Assembly: GCF_000808575.1 (NCBI RefSeq)
Contig: NZ_JWLW01000010.1
Location: 1-64,000 of the forward strand
DNA from: Alteromonas marina
GTDB taxonomy: Bacteria > Pseudomonadota > Gammaproteobacteria > Enterobacterales > Alteromonadaceae
Length of the DNA: 64,000 nt
Reading direction: 5' to 3'
The translations under genes and the position numbers were made by a program. The notes under the pieces are model-generated. The model worked only from the letters and a program-made list of their open reading frames with translations. It had not been told where the DNA came from and ran no database searches. Of the stretch, positions 18,903-27,663 are shown piece after piece (the first letter of the stretch is position 1; every line of letters begins with the position of its first letter).

Positions 18903-19304
18903 TTACTCTTCAGTTGCTTCTACTGCTTCTTCTTCAGCTTCTACAACTGGACGGTCAACTAGCTCAACATATGCCATTGGGGCATTGTCGCCAGCACGGA
19001 AACCGCATTTAAGAATGCGAGTGTAGCCGCCTGGACGAGCTTCGTAACGAGGACCAAGCTCGTTGAATAGTTTACCTACAACCTCTTTGTCACCAGTGCG
19101 GGCGAAAGCTAGACGGCGGTTTGCAACGCTGTCTTCTTTAGCCATAGTGATTAGAGGCTCGATTACGCGACGTAATTCTTTCGCTTTTGGTAACGTAGTT
19201 TTGATCACTTCGTGCTTGACCAAAGAACCGGCCATGTTTTTGAACATAGCTTGACGATGGCTGCTGTTGCGATTCAACTGACGACCACTCTTACGATGGC
19301 GCAT
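18903..19304 (-). CDS. rplQ: 50S ribosomal protein L17
   Basis: 133 aa, typical of bacterial L17: [20 protein letters not shown] start, [20 protein letters not shown], and [20 protein letters not shown], plus an acidic Glu/Ala-rich tail. L17 binds 23S rRNA near the exit tunnel. It is the last gene of the alpha operon, 41 bp after rpoA and just before the operon terminator, as in E. coli. Confidence 0.98.
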   Translation of the reverse strand: MRHRKSGRQLNRNSSHRQAMFKNMAGSLVKHEVIKTTLPKAKELRRVIEPLITMAKEDSVANRRLAFARTGDKEVVGKLFNELGPRYEARPGGYTRILKCGFRAGDNAPMAYVELVDRPVVEAEEEAVEATEE

Positions 19305-19345
19305 AGTTTTATCCTTCTCTACAAATCAGTTTGATAAAAACCTGA

Positions 19346-20332
19346 TTAATCTTTTTCAGCGATGCTCTCTGGCGGCCAGTTTTCTAGGCGCATACCTAGA
19401 GAAAGACCACGAGATGCTAGAACATCTTTGATTTCAGTTAGCGATTTCTTACCAAGGTTTGGCGTTTTAAGTAGCTCAACCTCAGTGCGCTGTACCAGGT
19501 CACCAATGTACTGGATAGCTTCTGCTTTCAAACAGTTTGCAGAACGTACTGTCAGCTCTAGGTCATCTACTGGACGAAGCAGAATCGGATCGAATTCTGG
19601 CTTCTCTTCTTTCGCTTCTGGCTCAGATACATCACGTAGGTCTACGAATGCATCTAGCTGTTCAGCTAGGATAGTAGCAGAACGGCGGATCGCTTCTTCA
19701 GGATCTAAAGTGCCGTTCGTCTCCATGTCGATGATTAGTTTGTCTAGGTCTGTGCGTTGTTCAACACGAGCAGACTCTACACTGTAAGCAATACGTTCAA
19801 CTGGGCTGTATGAAGCGTCTACTAACAAACGACCAATTGGACGATCATCTTCTTCAGAGGAGCGACGGGTAGAAGCTGGTACATAACCACGGCCCATTTC
19901 TACTTTAATACGCATGCTGATTTCAGCTTCGCCAGTTAAAGTACAAATTACATGCTCAGGGTTTGCAATTTCTACGTCGCCATCATGCTGAATATCACCA
20001 GCAACAACAGGGCCAGCGCCAGATTTCACTAGAGTTAGGGTTGCCTCAGTTTTACCTTCAAGGCGAACCGCTAAACCTTTAAGATTTAGCAAAATCTCAA
20101 TTACGTCTTCCTGAACACCTTCTTTGGTGCTGTACTCGTGAAGAACGCCGTCAATTTCTACCTCGGTAACTGCACATCCTGGCATAGATGACAGTAAAAT
20201 ACGACGTAGGGCGTTACCTAGAGTGTGGCCAAAGCCGCGCTCTAGTGGTTCCAAAGTTACTTTGGCACGAGTAGGAGAAACGTTTTCGATCTCAACTAAT
20301 CTCGGTTTTAGGAATTCAGTCACAGAACCCAC
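19346..20332 (-). CDS. rpoA: RNA polymerase alpha subunit
   Basis: 328 aa, standard length. The N-terminal dimerisation domain has the [19 protein letters not shown] signature near 33-52. An acidic linker at about 235-248 leads to the C-terminal domain ([20 protein letters not shown], then [16 protein letters not shown]), which contacts UP elements and activators. It lies between rpsD and rplQ in the usual alpha operon order. Confidence 0.99.
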   Translation of the reverse strand: MGSVTEFLKPRLVEIENVSPTRAKVTLEPLERGFGHTLGNALRRILLSSMPGCAVTEVEIDGVLHEYSTKEGVQEDVIEILLNLKGLAVRLEGKTEATLTLVKSGAGPVVAGDIQHDGDVEIANPEHVICTLTGEAEISMRIKVEMGRGYVPASTRRSSEEDDRPIGRLLVDASYSPVERIAYSVESARVEQRTDLDKLIIDMETNGTLDPEEAIRRSATILAEQLDAFVDLRDVSEPEAKEEKPEFDPILLRPVDDLELTVRSANCLKAEAIQYIGDLVQRTEVELLKTPNLGKKSLTEIKDVLASRGLSLGMRLENWPPESIAEKD

Positions 20333-20354
20333 AATGCTTCCTCTTTAGTTAGCT

Positions 20355-20975
20355 TTACTTAGAGTAAAGTTCGACGATCAACTGTTCGTTAATTTCCGCA
20401 GACAGGTCAGTTCTTTCAGGAACGCGCTTGAAAGTGCCTTCCATTTTGCTGCTGTCTACTTCAATCCAGGTTGGCTTCTCACGTTGGTCAGCCAGTTCCA
20501 AAGCAGCTACGATACGCGCTTGCTTCTTAGCCTTTTCACGAACAGAAACCACGTCTTCGGCAGAAACGTTAAACGATGGGATGTTCACAACTTGACCATT
20601 TACCATGATCGCCTTGTGGCTAACTAGCTGACGTGCTTCAGCACGAGTGCTAGCGAAACCCATACGGTAAACTACGTTATCAAGACGCTGTTCTAAAAGC
20701 TGTAGCAAGTTTTCACCTGTGTTGCCTTTTAGACGTGCAGCTTCTTTATAGTAGTTGCGGAATTGCTTTTCCAGTACGCCGTACATACGACGAACTTTTT
20801 GTTTTTCACGCAGCTGAACACCGTAGTCAGACAGACGGCCACGACGGGCACCGTGCTGACCAGGCGCTGTATCGATTTTACATTTAGAATCGATTGCGCG
20901 AACGCCGCTTTTTAGGAACAGGTCAGTTCCTTCGCGACGGCTAAGTTTGAGTTTTGGACCCAAATATCTTGCCAT
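20355..20975 (-). CDS. rpsD: 30S ribosomal protein S4
   Basis: 206 aa. [20 protein letters not shown] start and an S4 RNA-binding domain at about 95-160 ([35 protein letters not shown]). S4 starts 30S assembly and in E. coli also represses its own operon by binding the rpsM leader; a candidate leader is present upstream of rpsM here. It is 24 bp after rpsK. Confidence 0.98.
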   Translation of the reverse strand: MARYLGPKLKLSRREGTDLFLKSGVRAIDSKCKIDTAPGQHGARRGRLSDYGVQLREKQKVRRMYGVLEKQFRNYYKEAARLKGNTGENLLQLLEQRLDNVVYRMGFASTRAEARQLVSHKAIMVNGQVVNIPSFNVSAEDVVSVREKAKKQARIVAALELADQREKPTWIEVDSSKMEGTFKRVPERTDLSAEINEQLIVELYSK

Positions 20976-20999
20976 GATCTTTCTCCAACTGTCCGTCGA

Positions 21000-21392
21000 T
21001 TAAACGCGACGTTTTTTCGGTGGACGACAACCGTTGTGAGGAATAGGGGTCACATCGGTAATGTTTGTGATCTTATAACCTGTAGCGTTAAGAGCACGGA
21101 TCGCAGACTCACGGCCTGGACCTGGACCTTTAACGAATACTTCAAGGTTCTTAAGACCGTATTCTTGTGCAGCAACACCTGCACGCTCAGCAGCTACCTG
21201 TGCAGCAAATGGGGTAGATTTACGTGAACCACGGAAACCTGAACCACCAGATGTCGCCCATGCTAGTGCATTGCCTGAACGGTCTGTAATAGTCACAATT
21301 GTGTTGTTGAAAGACGCATGGATATGAGCCATACCGTCTGCAACCTGACGTTTAGCGCGCTTACGCGTGCTACGAGCTGGTGCTTTAGCCAT
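21000..21392 (-). CDS. rpsK: 30S ribosomal protein S11
   Basis: 130 aa. [20 protein letters not shown] near 20-40 and [19 protein letters not shown] near 85-103 are the S11 signatures, ending in CRPPKKRRV. It forms part of the 30S platform at the mRNA exit. It lies 14 bp after rpsM and 24 bp before rpsD. Confidence 0.98.
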   Translation of the reverse strand: MAKAPARSTRKRAKRQVADGMAHIHASFNNTIVTITDRSGNALAWATSGGSGFRGSRKSTPFAAQVAAERAGVAAQEYGLKNLEVFVKGPGPGRESAIRALNATGYKITNITDVTPIPHNGCRPPKKRRV

Positions 21393-21406
21393 AACTTACT
21401 CCCCGT

Positions 21407-21763
21407 TTACTTCTTAATTGGCTTACGAGGACCTTTACGGGTACGCGCATTAGTTTTAGTGCGCTGACCACGTAGAGGCAAGCTACGACGGTGGCGAATA
21501 CCACGGAAGCAACCCAGGTCCATCAAACGTTTGATGCTCATAGAGACTTCACGGCGTAGGTCACCTTCAACGGTGAATTTAGCCACTTCGTCACGAAGCT
21601 TATCAATAGTAGCTTCGTCTAGCTCTTTGATTTTTGTATCTTCTGCAACACCAGCGCCCGCACAGATGCTTTTCGCACGTGTGGGACCGATACCATAGAT
21701 CGCTTGGATAGCGATTACGGCATGCTTGTGCTCAGGAATGTTAATGCCAGCGATACGGGCCAT
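21407..21763 (-). CDS. rpsM: 30S ribosomal protein S13
   Basis: 118 aa from the ATG at 21763 ([20 protein letters not shown]), which has GAGGAG 8 nt upstream; a start three codons earlier is possible but unlike the family. The [15 protein letters not shown] helix-hairpin and [19 protein letters not shown] are present. First gene of the alpha operon, preceded by its own promoter and a structured leader. Confidence 0.98.
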   Translation of the reverse strand: MARIAGINIPEHKHAVIAIQAIYGIGPTRAKSICAGAGVAEDTKIKELDEATIDKLRDEVAKFTVEGDLRREVSMSIKRLMDLGCFRGIRHRRSLPLRGQRTKTNARTRKGPRKPIKK

Positions 21764-21772
21764 TAACAGCAC

Positions 21773-21837
21773 TCCTCTTGTTTATTTGTCGACGACCTAA
21801 AAAGCCCGATAGGATACTTACCCGTCGACTAAATTGC
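21773..21837 (-). promoter_or_regulatory. rpsM leader, candidate S4 autoregulatory site
   Basis: The leader before rpsM can form a stem between GTCGACG and CGTCGAC (near 21788-21794 and 21820-21826). It encloses a GGGCTTTTTAGG segment that could give further pairing. In E. coli ribosomal protein S4 binds a pseudoknot at this place. The location fits; the fold was not computed. Confidence 0.4.
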
Positions 21838-21866
21838 AAATTAAGGTTCAAAATACTTTAAAACAA
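21838..21866 (-). promoter_or_regulatory. candidate alpha operon promoter
   Basis: On the minus strand TTGTTT (21861-21866) and TAATTT (21838-21843) are separated by 17 nt. It lies directly downstream of the spc terminator stem and upstream of the rpsM leader, so the alpha genes can be transcribed on their own. Confidence 0.45.
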
Positions 21867-21904
21867 AACTAGCAGAACCAGACAAGTACTATCTAGGTTC
21901 TGCT
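21862..21904 (-). terminator. terminator or attenuator between rpmJ and rpsM
   Basis: A 9-bp perfect stem (AGCAGAACC / GGTTCTGCT, arms 21871-21879 and 21896-21904) is followed on the minus strand by AGTTTTGTTTT. It lies 34 bp beyond the rpmJ stop codon and marks the end of the spc operon. Confidence 0.7.
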
Positions 21905-21938
21905 TACTTAGCTTTGCGAATATCTTGTTCCGCTTAGA

Positions 21939-22055
21939 TTAGCCCTGACGCTGCTTATGCTTTGGGTCAGAACTGCAAATTACACGCACAACACCGTTGC
22001 GCTTGATAACTTTACAGTTACGGCAAATCTTTTTTACTGATGCACGAACTTTCAT
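21939..22055 (-). CDS. rpmJ: 50S ribosomal protein L36
   Basis: 38 aa: [20 protein letters not shown] followed by [18 protein letters not shown]. The three Cys and one His form the zinc ribbon, so this is the zinc-binding (C+) type of L36. It is the last gene of the spc operon, 38 bp after secY, as in E. coli. Confidence 0.97.
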
Positions 22056-22093
22056 TACATCTTTCCCCTTTCTATCAATATTAAGGGGCTAAC

Positions 22094-23413
22094 TTATCGG
22101 CCGTAGCCTTTAAGGTTAGCTTTCTTCAGCACAGACTCATATTGACTAGACATCAAATGTGTCTGTACTTGTGCCATAAAGTCCATGATAACCACTACGA
22201 TAATGAGAAGCGACGTACCACCGAAGTAGAACGGCACATTCCAAGCAATTAGCATGAATTCAGGCACTAAACAAATAAAGGTTATGTACAGTGCGCCAGC
22301 CAGTGTAAGGCGAGTCATTACCTTGTCAATGTATCGTGACGTTTGCTCACCCGGGCGGATGCCTGGGATGAACGCGCCAGATTTCTTCAAGTTATCTGCT
22401 GTATCACGCGGGTTGAATACCAACGCCGTGTAGAAGAAGCAGAAGAAGATAATCGCAGCTGCGTATAACATCACGTACAGCGGTTGACCAGGAGATAGCA
22501 TAAGCGCTACATCTTGCAACCACGCTGTTGATTCATTCTGTCCGAACCATCCTGCGATGGTACCCGGGAACAAAATGATGCTAGAAGCAAAGATTGGTGG
22601 AATTACACCAGCAATGTTGACTTTTAGCGGTAAATGGGTGCTTTGCGCAGCAAAAACCTGACGGCCTTGCTGACGTTTTGCATAGTTTACCACAATTCTG
22701 CGCTGTCCGCGCTCTACAAATACAACTAGGTATGTAAGAGCAATAACAATCACGCCAATCAACAGTAGGAACAACAAGTTAATGTCGCCCTGCCTTGCTT
22801 GTTCCGCAGTCTGACCTATCGCTGTTGGCAGACCGGCAACAATACCAGCAAAAATCAATATAGAGATACCGTTACCAATACCTCGTTCGGTAATTTGCTC
22901 ACCCAACCACATAAGGAACATAGTTCCTGTGACTAGGCTCACTACTGCCGTAAAGTAGAATCCGAAGCCAGGGTTTATCACCAATCCATTAATCAGGTTA
23001 GGCAAACCAGTCGAAATTCCAATTGATTGGAAGATAGCCAATACAAGCGTTAGGTAACGCGTGTACTGACTAATTTTACGACGGCCTGCTTCGCCTTCTT
23101 TTTTAAGCTCCACCATCGGTGGGTGAACCACCGAGAGCAACTGCATGATAATGGATGCAGTAATGTATGGCATAATGCCCAAAGCCAGAACGGATGCACG
23201 CTCAAGCGCACCACCAGAGAACATGTTAAACATTTCTACAATGGTGCCTTTTTGTTGCTCGAACAAGTCAGCAAGTACCGCTGGATCGATGCCAGGGATA
23301 GGAACATAAGAACCTAGTCTGAATACAACAATCGCACCAAGTACGAACAACAATCTTGCCTTAAGCTCACTCAAGCCGCTTTTAGCGCCTGAATCCAATC
23401 CTGGTTTAGCCAT
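22094..23413 (-). CDS. secY: protein translocase subunit SecY
   Basis: 439 aa, ten predicted transmembrane helices, and the SecY signatures [10 protein letters not shown] near 33 and [13 protein letters not shown] near 80-92. A conserved cytoplasmic loop with [20 protein letters not shown] lies at about 345-365. It is the central channel of the SecYEG translocon for exported proteins such as the giant proteins of this window. It lies 5 bp after rplO within the spc operon. Confidence 0.98.
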   Translation of the reverse strand: MAKPGLDSGAKSGLSELKARLLFVLGAIVVFRLGSYVPIPGIDPAVLADLFEQQKGTIVEMFNMFSGGALERASVLALGIMPYITASIIMQLLSVVHPPMVELKKEGEAGRRKISQYTRYLTLVLAIFQSIGISTGLPNLINGLVINPGFGFYFTAVVSLVTGTMFLMWLGEQITERGIGNGISILIFAGIVAGLPTAIGQTAEQARQGDINLLFLLLIGVIVIALTYLVVFVERGQRRIVVNYAKRQQGRQVFAAQSTHLPLKVNIAGVIPPIFASSIILFPGTIAGWFGQNESTAWLQDVALMLSPGQPLYVMLYAAAIIFFCFFYTALVFNPRDTADNLKKSGAFIPGIRPGEQTSRYIDKVMTRLTLAGALYITFICLVPEFMLIAWNVPFYFGGTSLLIIVVVIMDFMAQVQTHLMSSQYESVLKKANLKGYGR

Positions 23414-23418
23414 CTAGC

Positions 23419-23853
23419 TTATTCCTCTACTTTACCGCCAGCAGCTTCAATCGCTTCTTTAGCGCCTTTAGTAACCTTTAACCCGCTTACTGTAACAGCG
23501 CGTGAAACTTCACCGCTCTTAACAACTTTAACGAACTGGATTTCTTTCTTAACGATACCAGCTGCTTTTAAAGTCTCAAGAGATGCAGTATCACCATCAA
23601 CCTTCGCGATTTCAGCAAGAGTTACTTGATCAGTAACAAAGCTCTTGCGTGAAGTGAAACCGAACTTAGGAAGACGACGCTGGATAGGCATCTGACCACC
23701 TTCGAATCCTGGCTTAACGCGGCCACCTGAACGGCTTTTTTGACCTTTGTGACCGTGGCCACTCGTTTTACCAAGACCTGAGCCGATACCACGACCAGAA
23801 CGCTTACCAGTAGGCTTTGAACCTTCGGCTGGAGAAATTGTATTTAAACGCAT
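23419..23853 (-). CDS. rplO: 50S ribosomal protein L15
   Basis: 144 aa. [20 protein letters not shown] start, the Gly-rich [20 protein letters not shown] segment, and the [18 protein letters not shown] signature near 50. A late 50S assembly protein. It lies 3 bp after rpmD and 5 bp before secY. Confidence 0.98.
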   Translation of the reverse strand: MRLNTISPAEGSKPTGKRSGRGIGSGLGKTSGHGHKGQKSRSGGRVKPGFEGGQMPIQRRLPKFGFTSRKSFVTDQVTLAEIAKVDGDTASLETLKAAGIVKKEIQFVKVVKSGEVSRAVTVSGLKVTKGAKEAIEAAGGKVEE

Positions 23854-23856
23854 GTC

Positions 23857-24036
23857 TTACTCCTCCACTATCTCAACCATGTAATATACACGGTTGATCA
23901 TGCCACGAACGGCTGGGGTATCTTCCAGTTCACGAACATGGTTGATTTTACGAAGGCCTAAACCTTTAAGCGTAGCTTTGTGCTTTGGCAGACGGCCAAT
24001 TGCACTTTTAGTTTGCTTTACTTTAATCGTTGCCAT
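23857..24036 (-). CDS. rpmD: 50S ribosomal protein L30
   Basis: 59 aa: ATG at 24034-24036, TAA at 23857-23859. The protein begins [20 protein letters not shown] and continues with [20 protein letters not shown], the L30 signature. It lies 6 bp after rpsE and 3 bp before rplO, the standard spc operon place. Confidence 0.97.
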   Translation of the reverse strand: MATIKVKQTKSAIGRLPKHKATLKGLGLRKINHVRELEDTPAVRGMINRVYYMVEIVEE

Positions 24037-24042
24037 GTCTGA

Positions 24043-24543
24043 TTACCCCAAAATTTCTTCTACAGACAATCCACGCTTCGCAGCAACTTTCGCCGGGCTG
24101 TTCATTTCTGTCAGCGCGTTGATTGTTGCACGTACAACGTTGATTGGGTTTGTAGAGCCGTAACATTTTGAAAGTACGTTTTGTACACCAGCTACTTCAA
24201 GTACTGCACGCATCGCACCACCGGCAATAATACCGGTACCTTCAGATGCTGGCTGCATGTAAACTTTAGAGCCAGAGTGACGACCTTTAATCGGGTGCTG
24301 TAACGTGTGACCGTTAAGGTCTACGTCAACCATGTTGCGACGTGCCTTTTCCATTGCTTTTTGGATTGCAGCAGGTACTTCACGTGCCTTACCGTAACCA
24401 AAACCAACGCGACCGTTACCGTCACCCACTACTGTCAATGCAGTGAAACTAAAGATACGACCACCTTTAACCACTTTAGATACGCGGTTTACGGCGATCA
24501 ATTTCTCTAGAAATTCACCATTTTGAACGTCTTGTTTAGCCAT
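24043..24543 (-). CDS. rpsE: 30S ribosomal protein S5
   Basis: 166 aa. The S5 N-terminal double-stranded RNA-binding domain has [19 protein letters not shown] and [20 protein letters not shown] near 15-58. The C-terminal domain includes [19 protein letters not shown]5 helps decoding accuracy and helicase action at mRNA entry. It lies 9 bp after rplR. Confidence 0.98.
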   Translation of the reverse strand: MAKQDVQNGEFLEKLIAVNRVSKVVKGGRIFSFTALTVVGDGNGRVGFGYGKAREVPAAIQKAMEKARRNMVDVDLNGHTLQHPIKGRHSGSKVYMQPASEGTGIIAGGAMRAVLEVAGVQNVLSKCYGSTNPINVVRATINALTEMNSPAKVAAKRGLSVEEILG

Positions 24544-24552
24544 TATAAACTC

Positions 24553-24906
24553 CTAGAACTGAAGACCAGCTTCGCGAGCTGCATCAGCTAATGCTTTAAC
24601 GCGACCGTGGTATTGGAAACCACTGCGATCGAAAGCCACTGTTTTAATGCCTTTCTCAAGCGCGCGCTCTGCGATTGCTTTACCGACTACCGTCGCTGCT
24701 TCAGCGTTACCTGTAGACTTAAGATCTTTTGCGAGATCTTTCTCAACAGTTGAAGCCGCTGCCAACACTTCAGAACCGCATGGAGCGATTAGCTGAGCGT
24801 AGATGTGGCGAGGTGTACGGTTAACTACCAAGCGATGCGCGGCCAGTTCACGAATTTTTGCTCGTGCGCGAGTAGCGCGACGAATGCGAGCTGTTTTCTT
24901 ATCCAT
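24553..24906 (-). CDS. rplR: 50S ribosomal protein L18
   Basis: 117 aa from the ATG at 24906 ([20 protein letters not shown]), preferred because it matches the family length and has AGGTGG upstream; a GTG four codons earlier is less likely. [15 protein letters not shown] and [20 protein letters not shown] are typical. L18 binds 5S rRNA together with L5. It lies 12 bp after rplF. Confidence 0.97.
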   Translation of the reverse strand: MDKKTARIRRATRARAKIRELAAHRLVVNRTPRHIYAQLIAPCGSEVLAAASTVEKDLAKDLKSTGNAEAATVVGKAIAERALEKGIKTVAFDRSGFQYHGRVKALADAAREAGLQF

Positions 24907-24918
24907 CGTATCACCCAC

Positions 24919-25452
24919 CTACTTTTTCTTAGCTTCTTTACGACGTACGTGTTCGTCAGCGTAACGTACACCTTTACCTTTGTAAGGCTCTGGTGGACGG
25001 TAACCACGAATGTTCGCCGCAACCTGACCAACCACCTGCTTATCGGCGCCTTTAACGACGATTTCAGTTTGGCTAGGAGTTTCAACCGTAATGCCTTCAG
25101 GCATTTCGTATGCTACAGGGTGAGAGAAACCTAGTGTAAGGTTTAGTTTGTTACCTTGTGCTTGTGCACGGTAACCAACACCTAACAACTGAAGTTTTTT
25201 CTCGAAACCTTGTGAAACACCTTGAACCATTGCGTTAAGGATAGAGCGCGCAGTACCAGCCTGTGCCCAACCGTCAACAAAACCTTCACGTGGAAGTGCT
25301 TTAAGTTGGTTCTCTTCCTGTGCAACTTCTACAGCGTCGTTGAAAACGCGGGTCAAAGTGCCTTTACTACCTTTAACAGTAACTTCTTGACCAGAGATAG
25401 AAACTTCTACACCTGATACAACGTCTACTGGGGCTTTTGCTATACGTGACAT
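24919..25452 (-). CDS. rplF: 50S ribosomal protein L6
   Basis: 177 aa with two L6 repeats. [20 protein letters not shown] opens the protein, and [20 protein letters not shown] near 135-155 with [19 protein letters not shown] at the end is the L6 signature. It lies near the factor-binding site of the 50S subunit. Spacing to rpsH is 13 bp. Confidence 0.98.
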   Translation of the reverse strand: MSRIAKAPVDVVSGVEVSISGQEVTVKGSKGTLTRVFNDAVEVAQEENQLKALPREGFVDGWAQAGTARSILNAMVQGVSQGFEKKLQLLGVGYRAQAQGNKLNLTLGFSHPVAYEMPEGITVETPSQTEIVVKGADKQVVGQVAANIRGYRPPEPYKGKGVRYADEHVRRKEAKKK

Positions 25453-25465
25453 TTCAACTCCTCCG

Positions 25466-25858
25466 TTATGCTACATAACCGATGATCTCACCGCCCATGC
25501 CAGCGTTACGCGCTGCACGGTCAGTCATCACACCTTTAGAAGTCGACACGATAGCTACGCCTAAACCACCCATAACCTTTGGAAGCTCATCTTTTTTCTT
25601 ATAGATGCGCAGACCAGGACGGCTTACACGTTCGATAGTGTCAATTACTTGCTTGCCTTCGAAGTACTTAAGCGTAACTTCTAAAACAGGCTTAACGTCA
25701 CCAGTAGCAGCGAAGTCAGTAATATAACCTTCAGCTTTCAATACTTCACAGATTGCAACGCGAAGTTTTGAAGAAGGCATAGTTACAGAAACTTTCTGTG
25801 CCATCTGGCCGTTACGGATGCGGGTAAACATATCCGCGATAGGATCTTGCATGCTCAT
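25466..25858 (-). CDS. rpsH: 30S ribosomal protein S8
   Basis: 130 aa, beginning [20 protein letters not shown] as in E. coli. The C-terminal signature [20 protein letters not shown] is present. A GGAG lies 9 nt before the first ATG, supporting this start over the one two codons later. S8 binds the central domain of 16S rRNA and in E. coli represses the spc operon by binding the rplE region. Confidence 0.98.
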   Translation of the reverse strand: MSMQDPIADMFTRIRNGQMAQKVSVTMPSSKLRVAICEVLKAEGYITDFAATGDVKPVLEVTLKYFEGKQVIDTIERVSRPGLRIYKKKDELPKVMGGLGVAIVSTSKGVMTDRAARNAGMGGEIIGYVA

Positions 25859-25871
25859 TATCAGCTACTCC

Positions 25872-26177
25872 TTACCAGCTGGCTTTCTTAAGGCCAGGGA
25901 CTTCACCGCGCATCGCTGCTTCGCGAAGCTTAATACGGCTAAGACCGAATTTGCGTAGGTAACCATGTGGACGACCAGTAACACGGCAACGGTTACGTTG
26001 ACGAGACTTACTAGAGTCACGTGGCAGTTGTTGTAGCTTCAGAACAGCGTCCCAACGCTCATCTTCAGAAGCGTTAACATCGCTGATAATCGCTTTAAGT
26101 GCGGCGCGCTTTTCAGCATACTTAGCTACTAGCTTAGTACGCTTAGCTTCACGTGCCTTCATTGATTCTTTTGCCAT
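25872..26177 (-). CDS. rpsN: 30S ribosomal protein S14
   Basis: 101 aa, long zinc-free (C-) form: [20 protein letters not shown] start and the [20 protein letters not shown] signature near 60-80. Only one Cys is seen in the motif region, so the zinc ribbon of the short form is absent. It lies 12 bp after rplE and 13 bp before rpsH. Confidence 0.98.
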   Translation of the reverse strand: MAKESMKAREAKRTKLVAKYAEKRAALKAIISDVNASEDERWDAVLKLQQLPRDSSKSRQRNRCRVTGRPHGYLRKFGLSRIKLREAAMRGEVPGLKKASW

Positions 26178-26189
26178 AACCCTACACCC

Positions 26190-26729
26190 CTACTTTTTGA
26201 ATGGGAAGTTAAACGCGTCCAGCAGAGCACGTGCTTCTTCATTTGTATTCGCACTGGTAGTGATAGTGATATCCATACCGCGAACCTTATCCACTTTATC
26301 GAAATCGATTTCAGGGAAAATGATTTGCTCACGCACGCCCATGCTGTAGTTACCACGTCCGTCGAATGATTTAGGATTCAAACCACGGAAGTCGCGAACA
26401 CGTGGAATAGCGATTGAAATCAAACGCTCTAGGAATTCCCACATACGCTCGCCGCGTAGGGTTACTTTACAGCCAATCGGATAACCTTCACGGATTTTAA
26501 AACCCGCTACTGATTTTCTAGCAACTGTAACAACAGGCTTCTGACCGGCGATAGCCGTCATGTCAGCTTGAGCATTCTCAAGTACCTTTTTGTCAGCAAC
26601 TGCTTCACCTAAACCCATGTTTAGAGTGATTTTTTCAATCCGAGGGACTTGCATGACGCTTTTGTATCCGAACTGCTTAGCAAGTTCAGCTACTACTGTT
26701 TCTTTATAGAAATCATGCAGTTTCGCCAT
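26190..26729 (-). CDS. rplE: 50S ribosomal protein L5
   Basis: 179 aa from the ATG at 26729 ([20 protein letters not shown]), with GGAGAG ideally spaced; an ATG four codons upstream would overlap that ribosome site. [20 protein letters not shown] and [20 protein letters not shown] segments are present (here [17 protein letters not shown]). L5 binds 5S rRNA and contacts P-site tRNA. Confidence 0.98.
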   Translation of the reverse strand: MAKLHDFYKETVVAELAKQFGYKSVMQVPRIEKITLNMGLGEAVADKKVLENAQADMTAIAGQKPVVTVARKSVAGFKIREGYPIGCKVTLRGERMWEFLERLISIAIPRVRDFRGLNPKSFDGRGNYSMGVREQIIFPEIDFDKVDKVRGMDITITTSANTNEEARALLDAFNFPFKK

Positions 26730-26746
26730 CGTACTCTCCAATATAA

Positions 26747-27061
26747 TTAAACAAGTTCGCCGTTAGACTTGAAGAAACGTACTTTCTTCTCATCTTCGAA
26801 ACGGAAACCAACGCGATCTGCTTTGCCCGTTGCCGGGTTAACAATCGCAACATTAGAAACGTGAATAGAAGCTTCTTTCTCAACGATGCCACCAGCTACG
26901 CCCAATTGTGGGTTTGGCTTAGTGTGCTTCTTAACGAGATTAACGCCTTCTACAATTACACGGTTATCAGCAATAAGCACTTTAAGGACTTTGCCTTGTT
27001 TGCCTTTGTCTTTACCCGCTAATACGACTACTTCATCATCACGACGAATTTTATTAGCCAT
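26747..27061 (-). CDS. rplX: 50S ribosomal protein L24
   Basis: 104 aa with an N-terminal KOW motif: [20 protein letters not shown] near 6-25, then [21 protein letters not shown]24 starts 50S assembly at the 5' end of 23S rRNA. It lies 12 bp after rplN and 17 bp before the rplE start. Confidence 0.98.
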   Translation of the reverse strand: MANKIRRDDEVVVLAGKDKGKQGKVLKVLIADNRVIVEGVNLVKKHTKPNPQLGVAGGIVEKEASIHVSNVAIVNPATGKADRVGFRFEDEKKVRFFKSNGELV

Positions 27062-27073
27062 TATCGTGACTCC

Positions 27074-27442
27074 TTATAGTACCTCTGGGGCCAATGAGAT
27101 GATTTTCATGAAGTTTTCACTTCTCAACTCACGGGTAACCGGGCCAAAGATACGCGTACCAATTGGTTGCTTGTTAGCATTAAGCATAACAGCCGCGTTA
27201 CCGTCAAAACGAATGGTAGAACCATCTGCACGACGAACGCCTTTTCTAGTACGCACCACCACTGCATTCAGTACGTCACCTTTTTTAACTTTACCGCGAG
27301 GAATTGCTTCCTTAACAGTAACTTTGATGATGTCACCGATACCTGCATAACGGCGATGCGAGCCACCAAGAACCTTAATACACTGAACCCTGCGAGCGCC
27401 GCTGTTGTCTGCAACGTCCAGGTTAGTTTGCATTTGGATCAT
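27074..27442 (-). CDS. rplN: 50S ribosomal protein L14
   Basis: 122 aa: [20 protein letters not shown], then [26 protein letters not shown] in the middle, the L14 signature. It contacts 16S rRNA in a bridge between subunits. It is the first gene of the spc operon here. Upstream there is a promoter region and no rpsQ or rpmC. Confidence 0.98.
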   Translation of the reverse strand: MIQMQTNLDVADNSGARRVQCIKVLGGSHRRYAGIGDIIKVTVKEAIPRGKVKKGDVLNAVVVRTRKGVRRADGSTIRFDGNAAVMLNANKQPIGTRIFGPVTRELRSENFMKIISLAPEVL

Positions 27443-27470
27443 GTTAGTGCTCCGCTCTTAAAATTAAGAC

Positions 27471-27578
27471 TCTCCCGAGTCGTTAGTGCTGCTAAAAACA
27501 ACTGGATGTCGTTGCTTTTATGTACATACCCCCATAAAAAGGGCGCGAAATAATAACAGAAAAGAATTTGAAGTGATA
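27471..27578 (-). promoter_or_regulatory. spc operon promoter with GC-rich discriminator, and leader hairpin
   Basis: On the minus strand TATTAT (27550-27555) is followed at once by TTCGCGCCC, a GC-rich discriminator typical of ribosomal promoters under ppGpp/DksA control. The -35 at 17-nt spacing (TATCAC, 27573-27578) is poor, but A/T-rich sequence upstream could act as an UP element. The leader holds a small perfect hairpin (GACTC-GGGA-GAGTC, 27471-27484). Confidence 0.55.
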
Positions 27579-27614
27579 GCGGTAAATTGAATTATTTTTA
27601 AACTATGTGTGCAA

Positions 27615-27643
27615 TAAAAAAGCCCCGACTAAAAGTCGGGGCT
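27615..27643 (-). terminator. terminator of the hybrid histidine kinase gene
   Basis: A perfect 10-bp stem (AGCCCCGACT / AGTCGGGGCT, arms 27621-27630 and 27634-27643, loop of 3) is followed on the minus strand by six T residues. It insulates the ribosomal promoter from the kinase gene. Confidence 0.92.
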
Positions 27644-27663
27644 GATAACCACGTCATAGGTTA

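Noticed and set aside
18900-27450. Many open frames on the plus strand opposite the ribosomal genes
   Set aside because: They mirror the strong codon bias of the ribosomal genes and have no ribosome sites or family matches.
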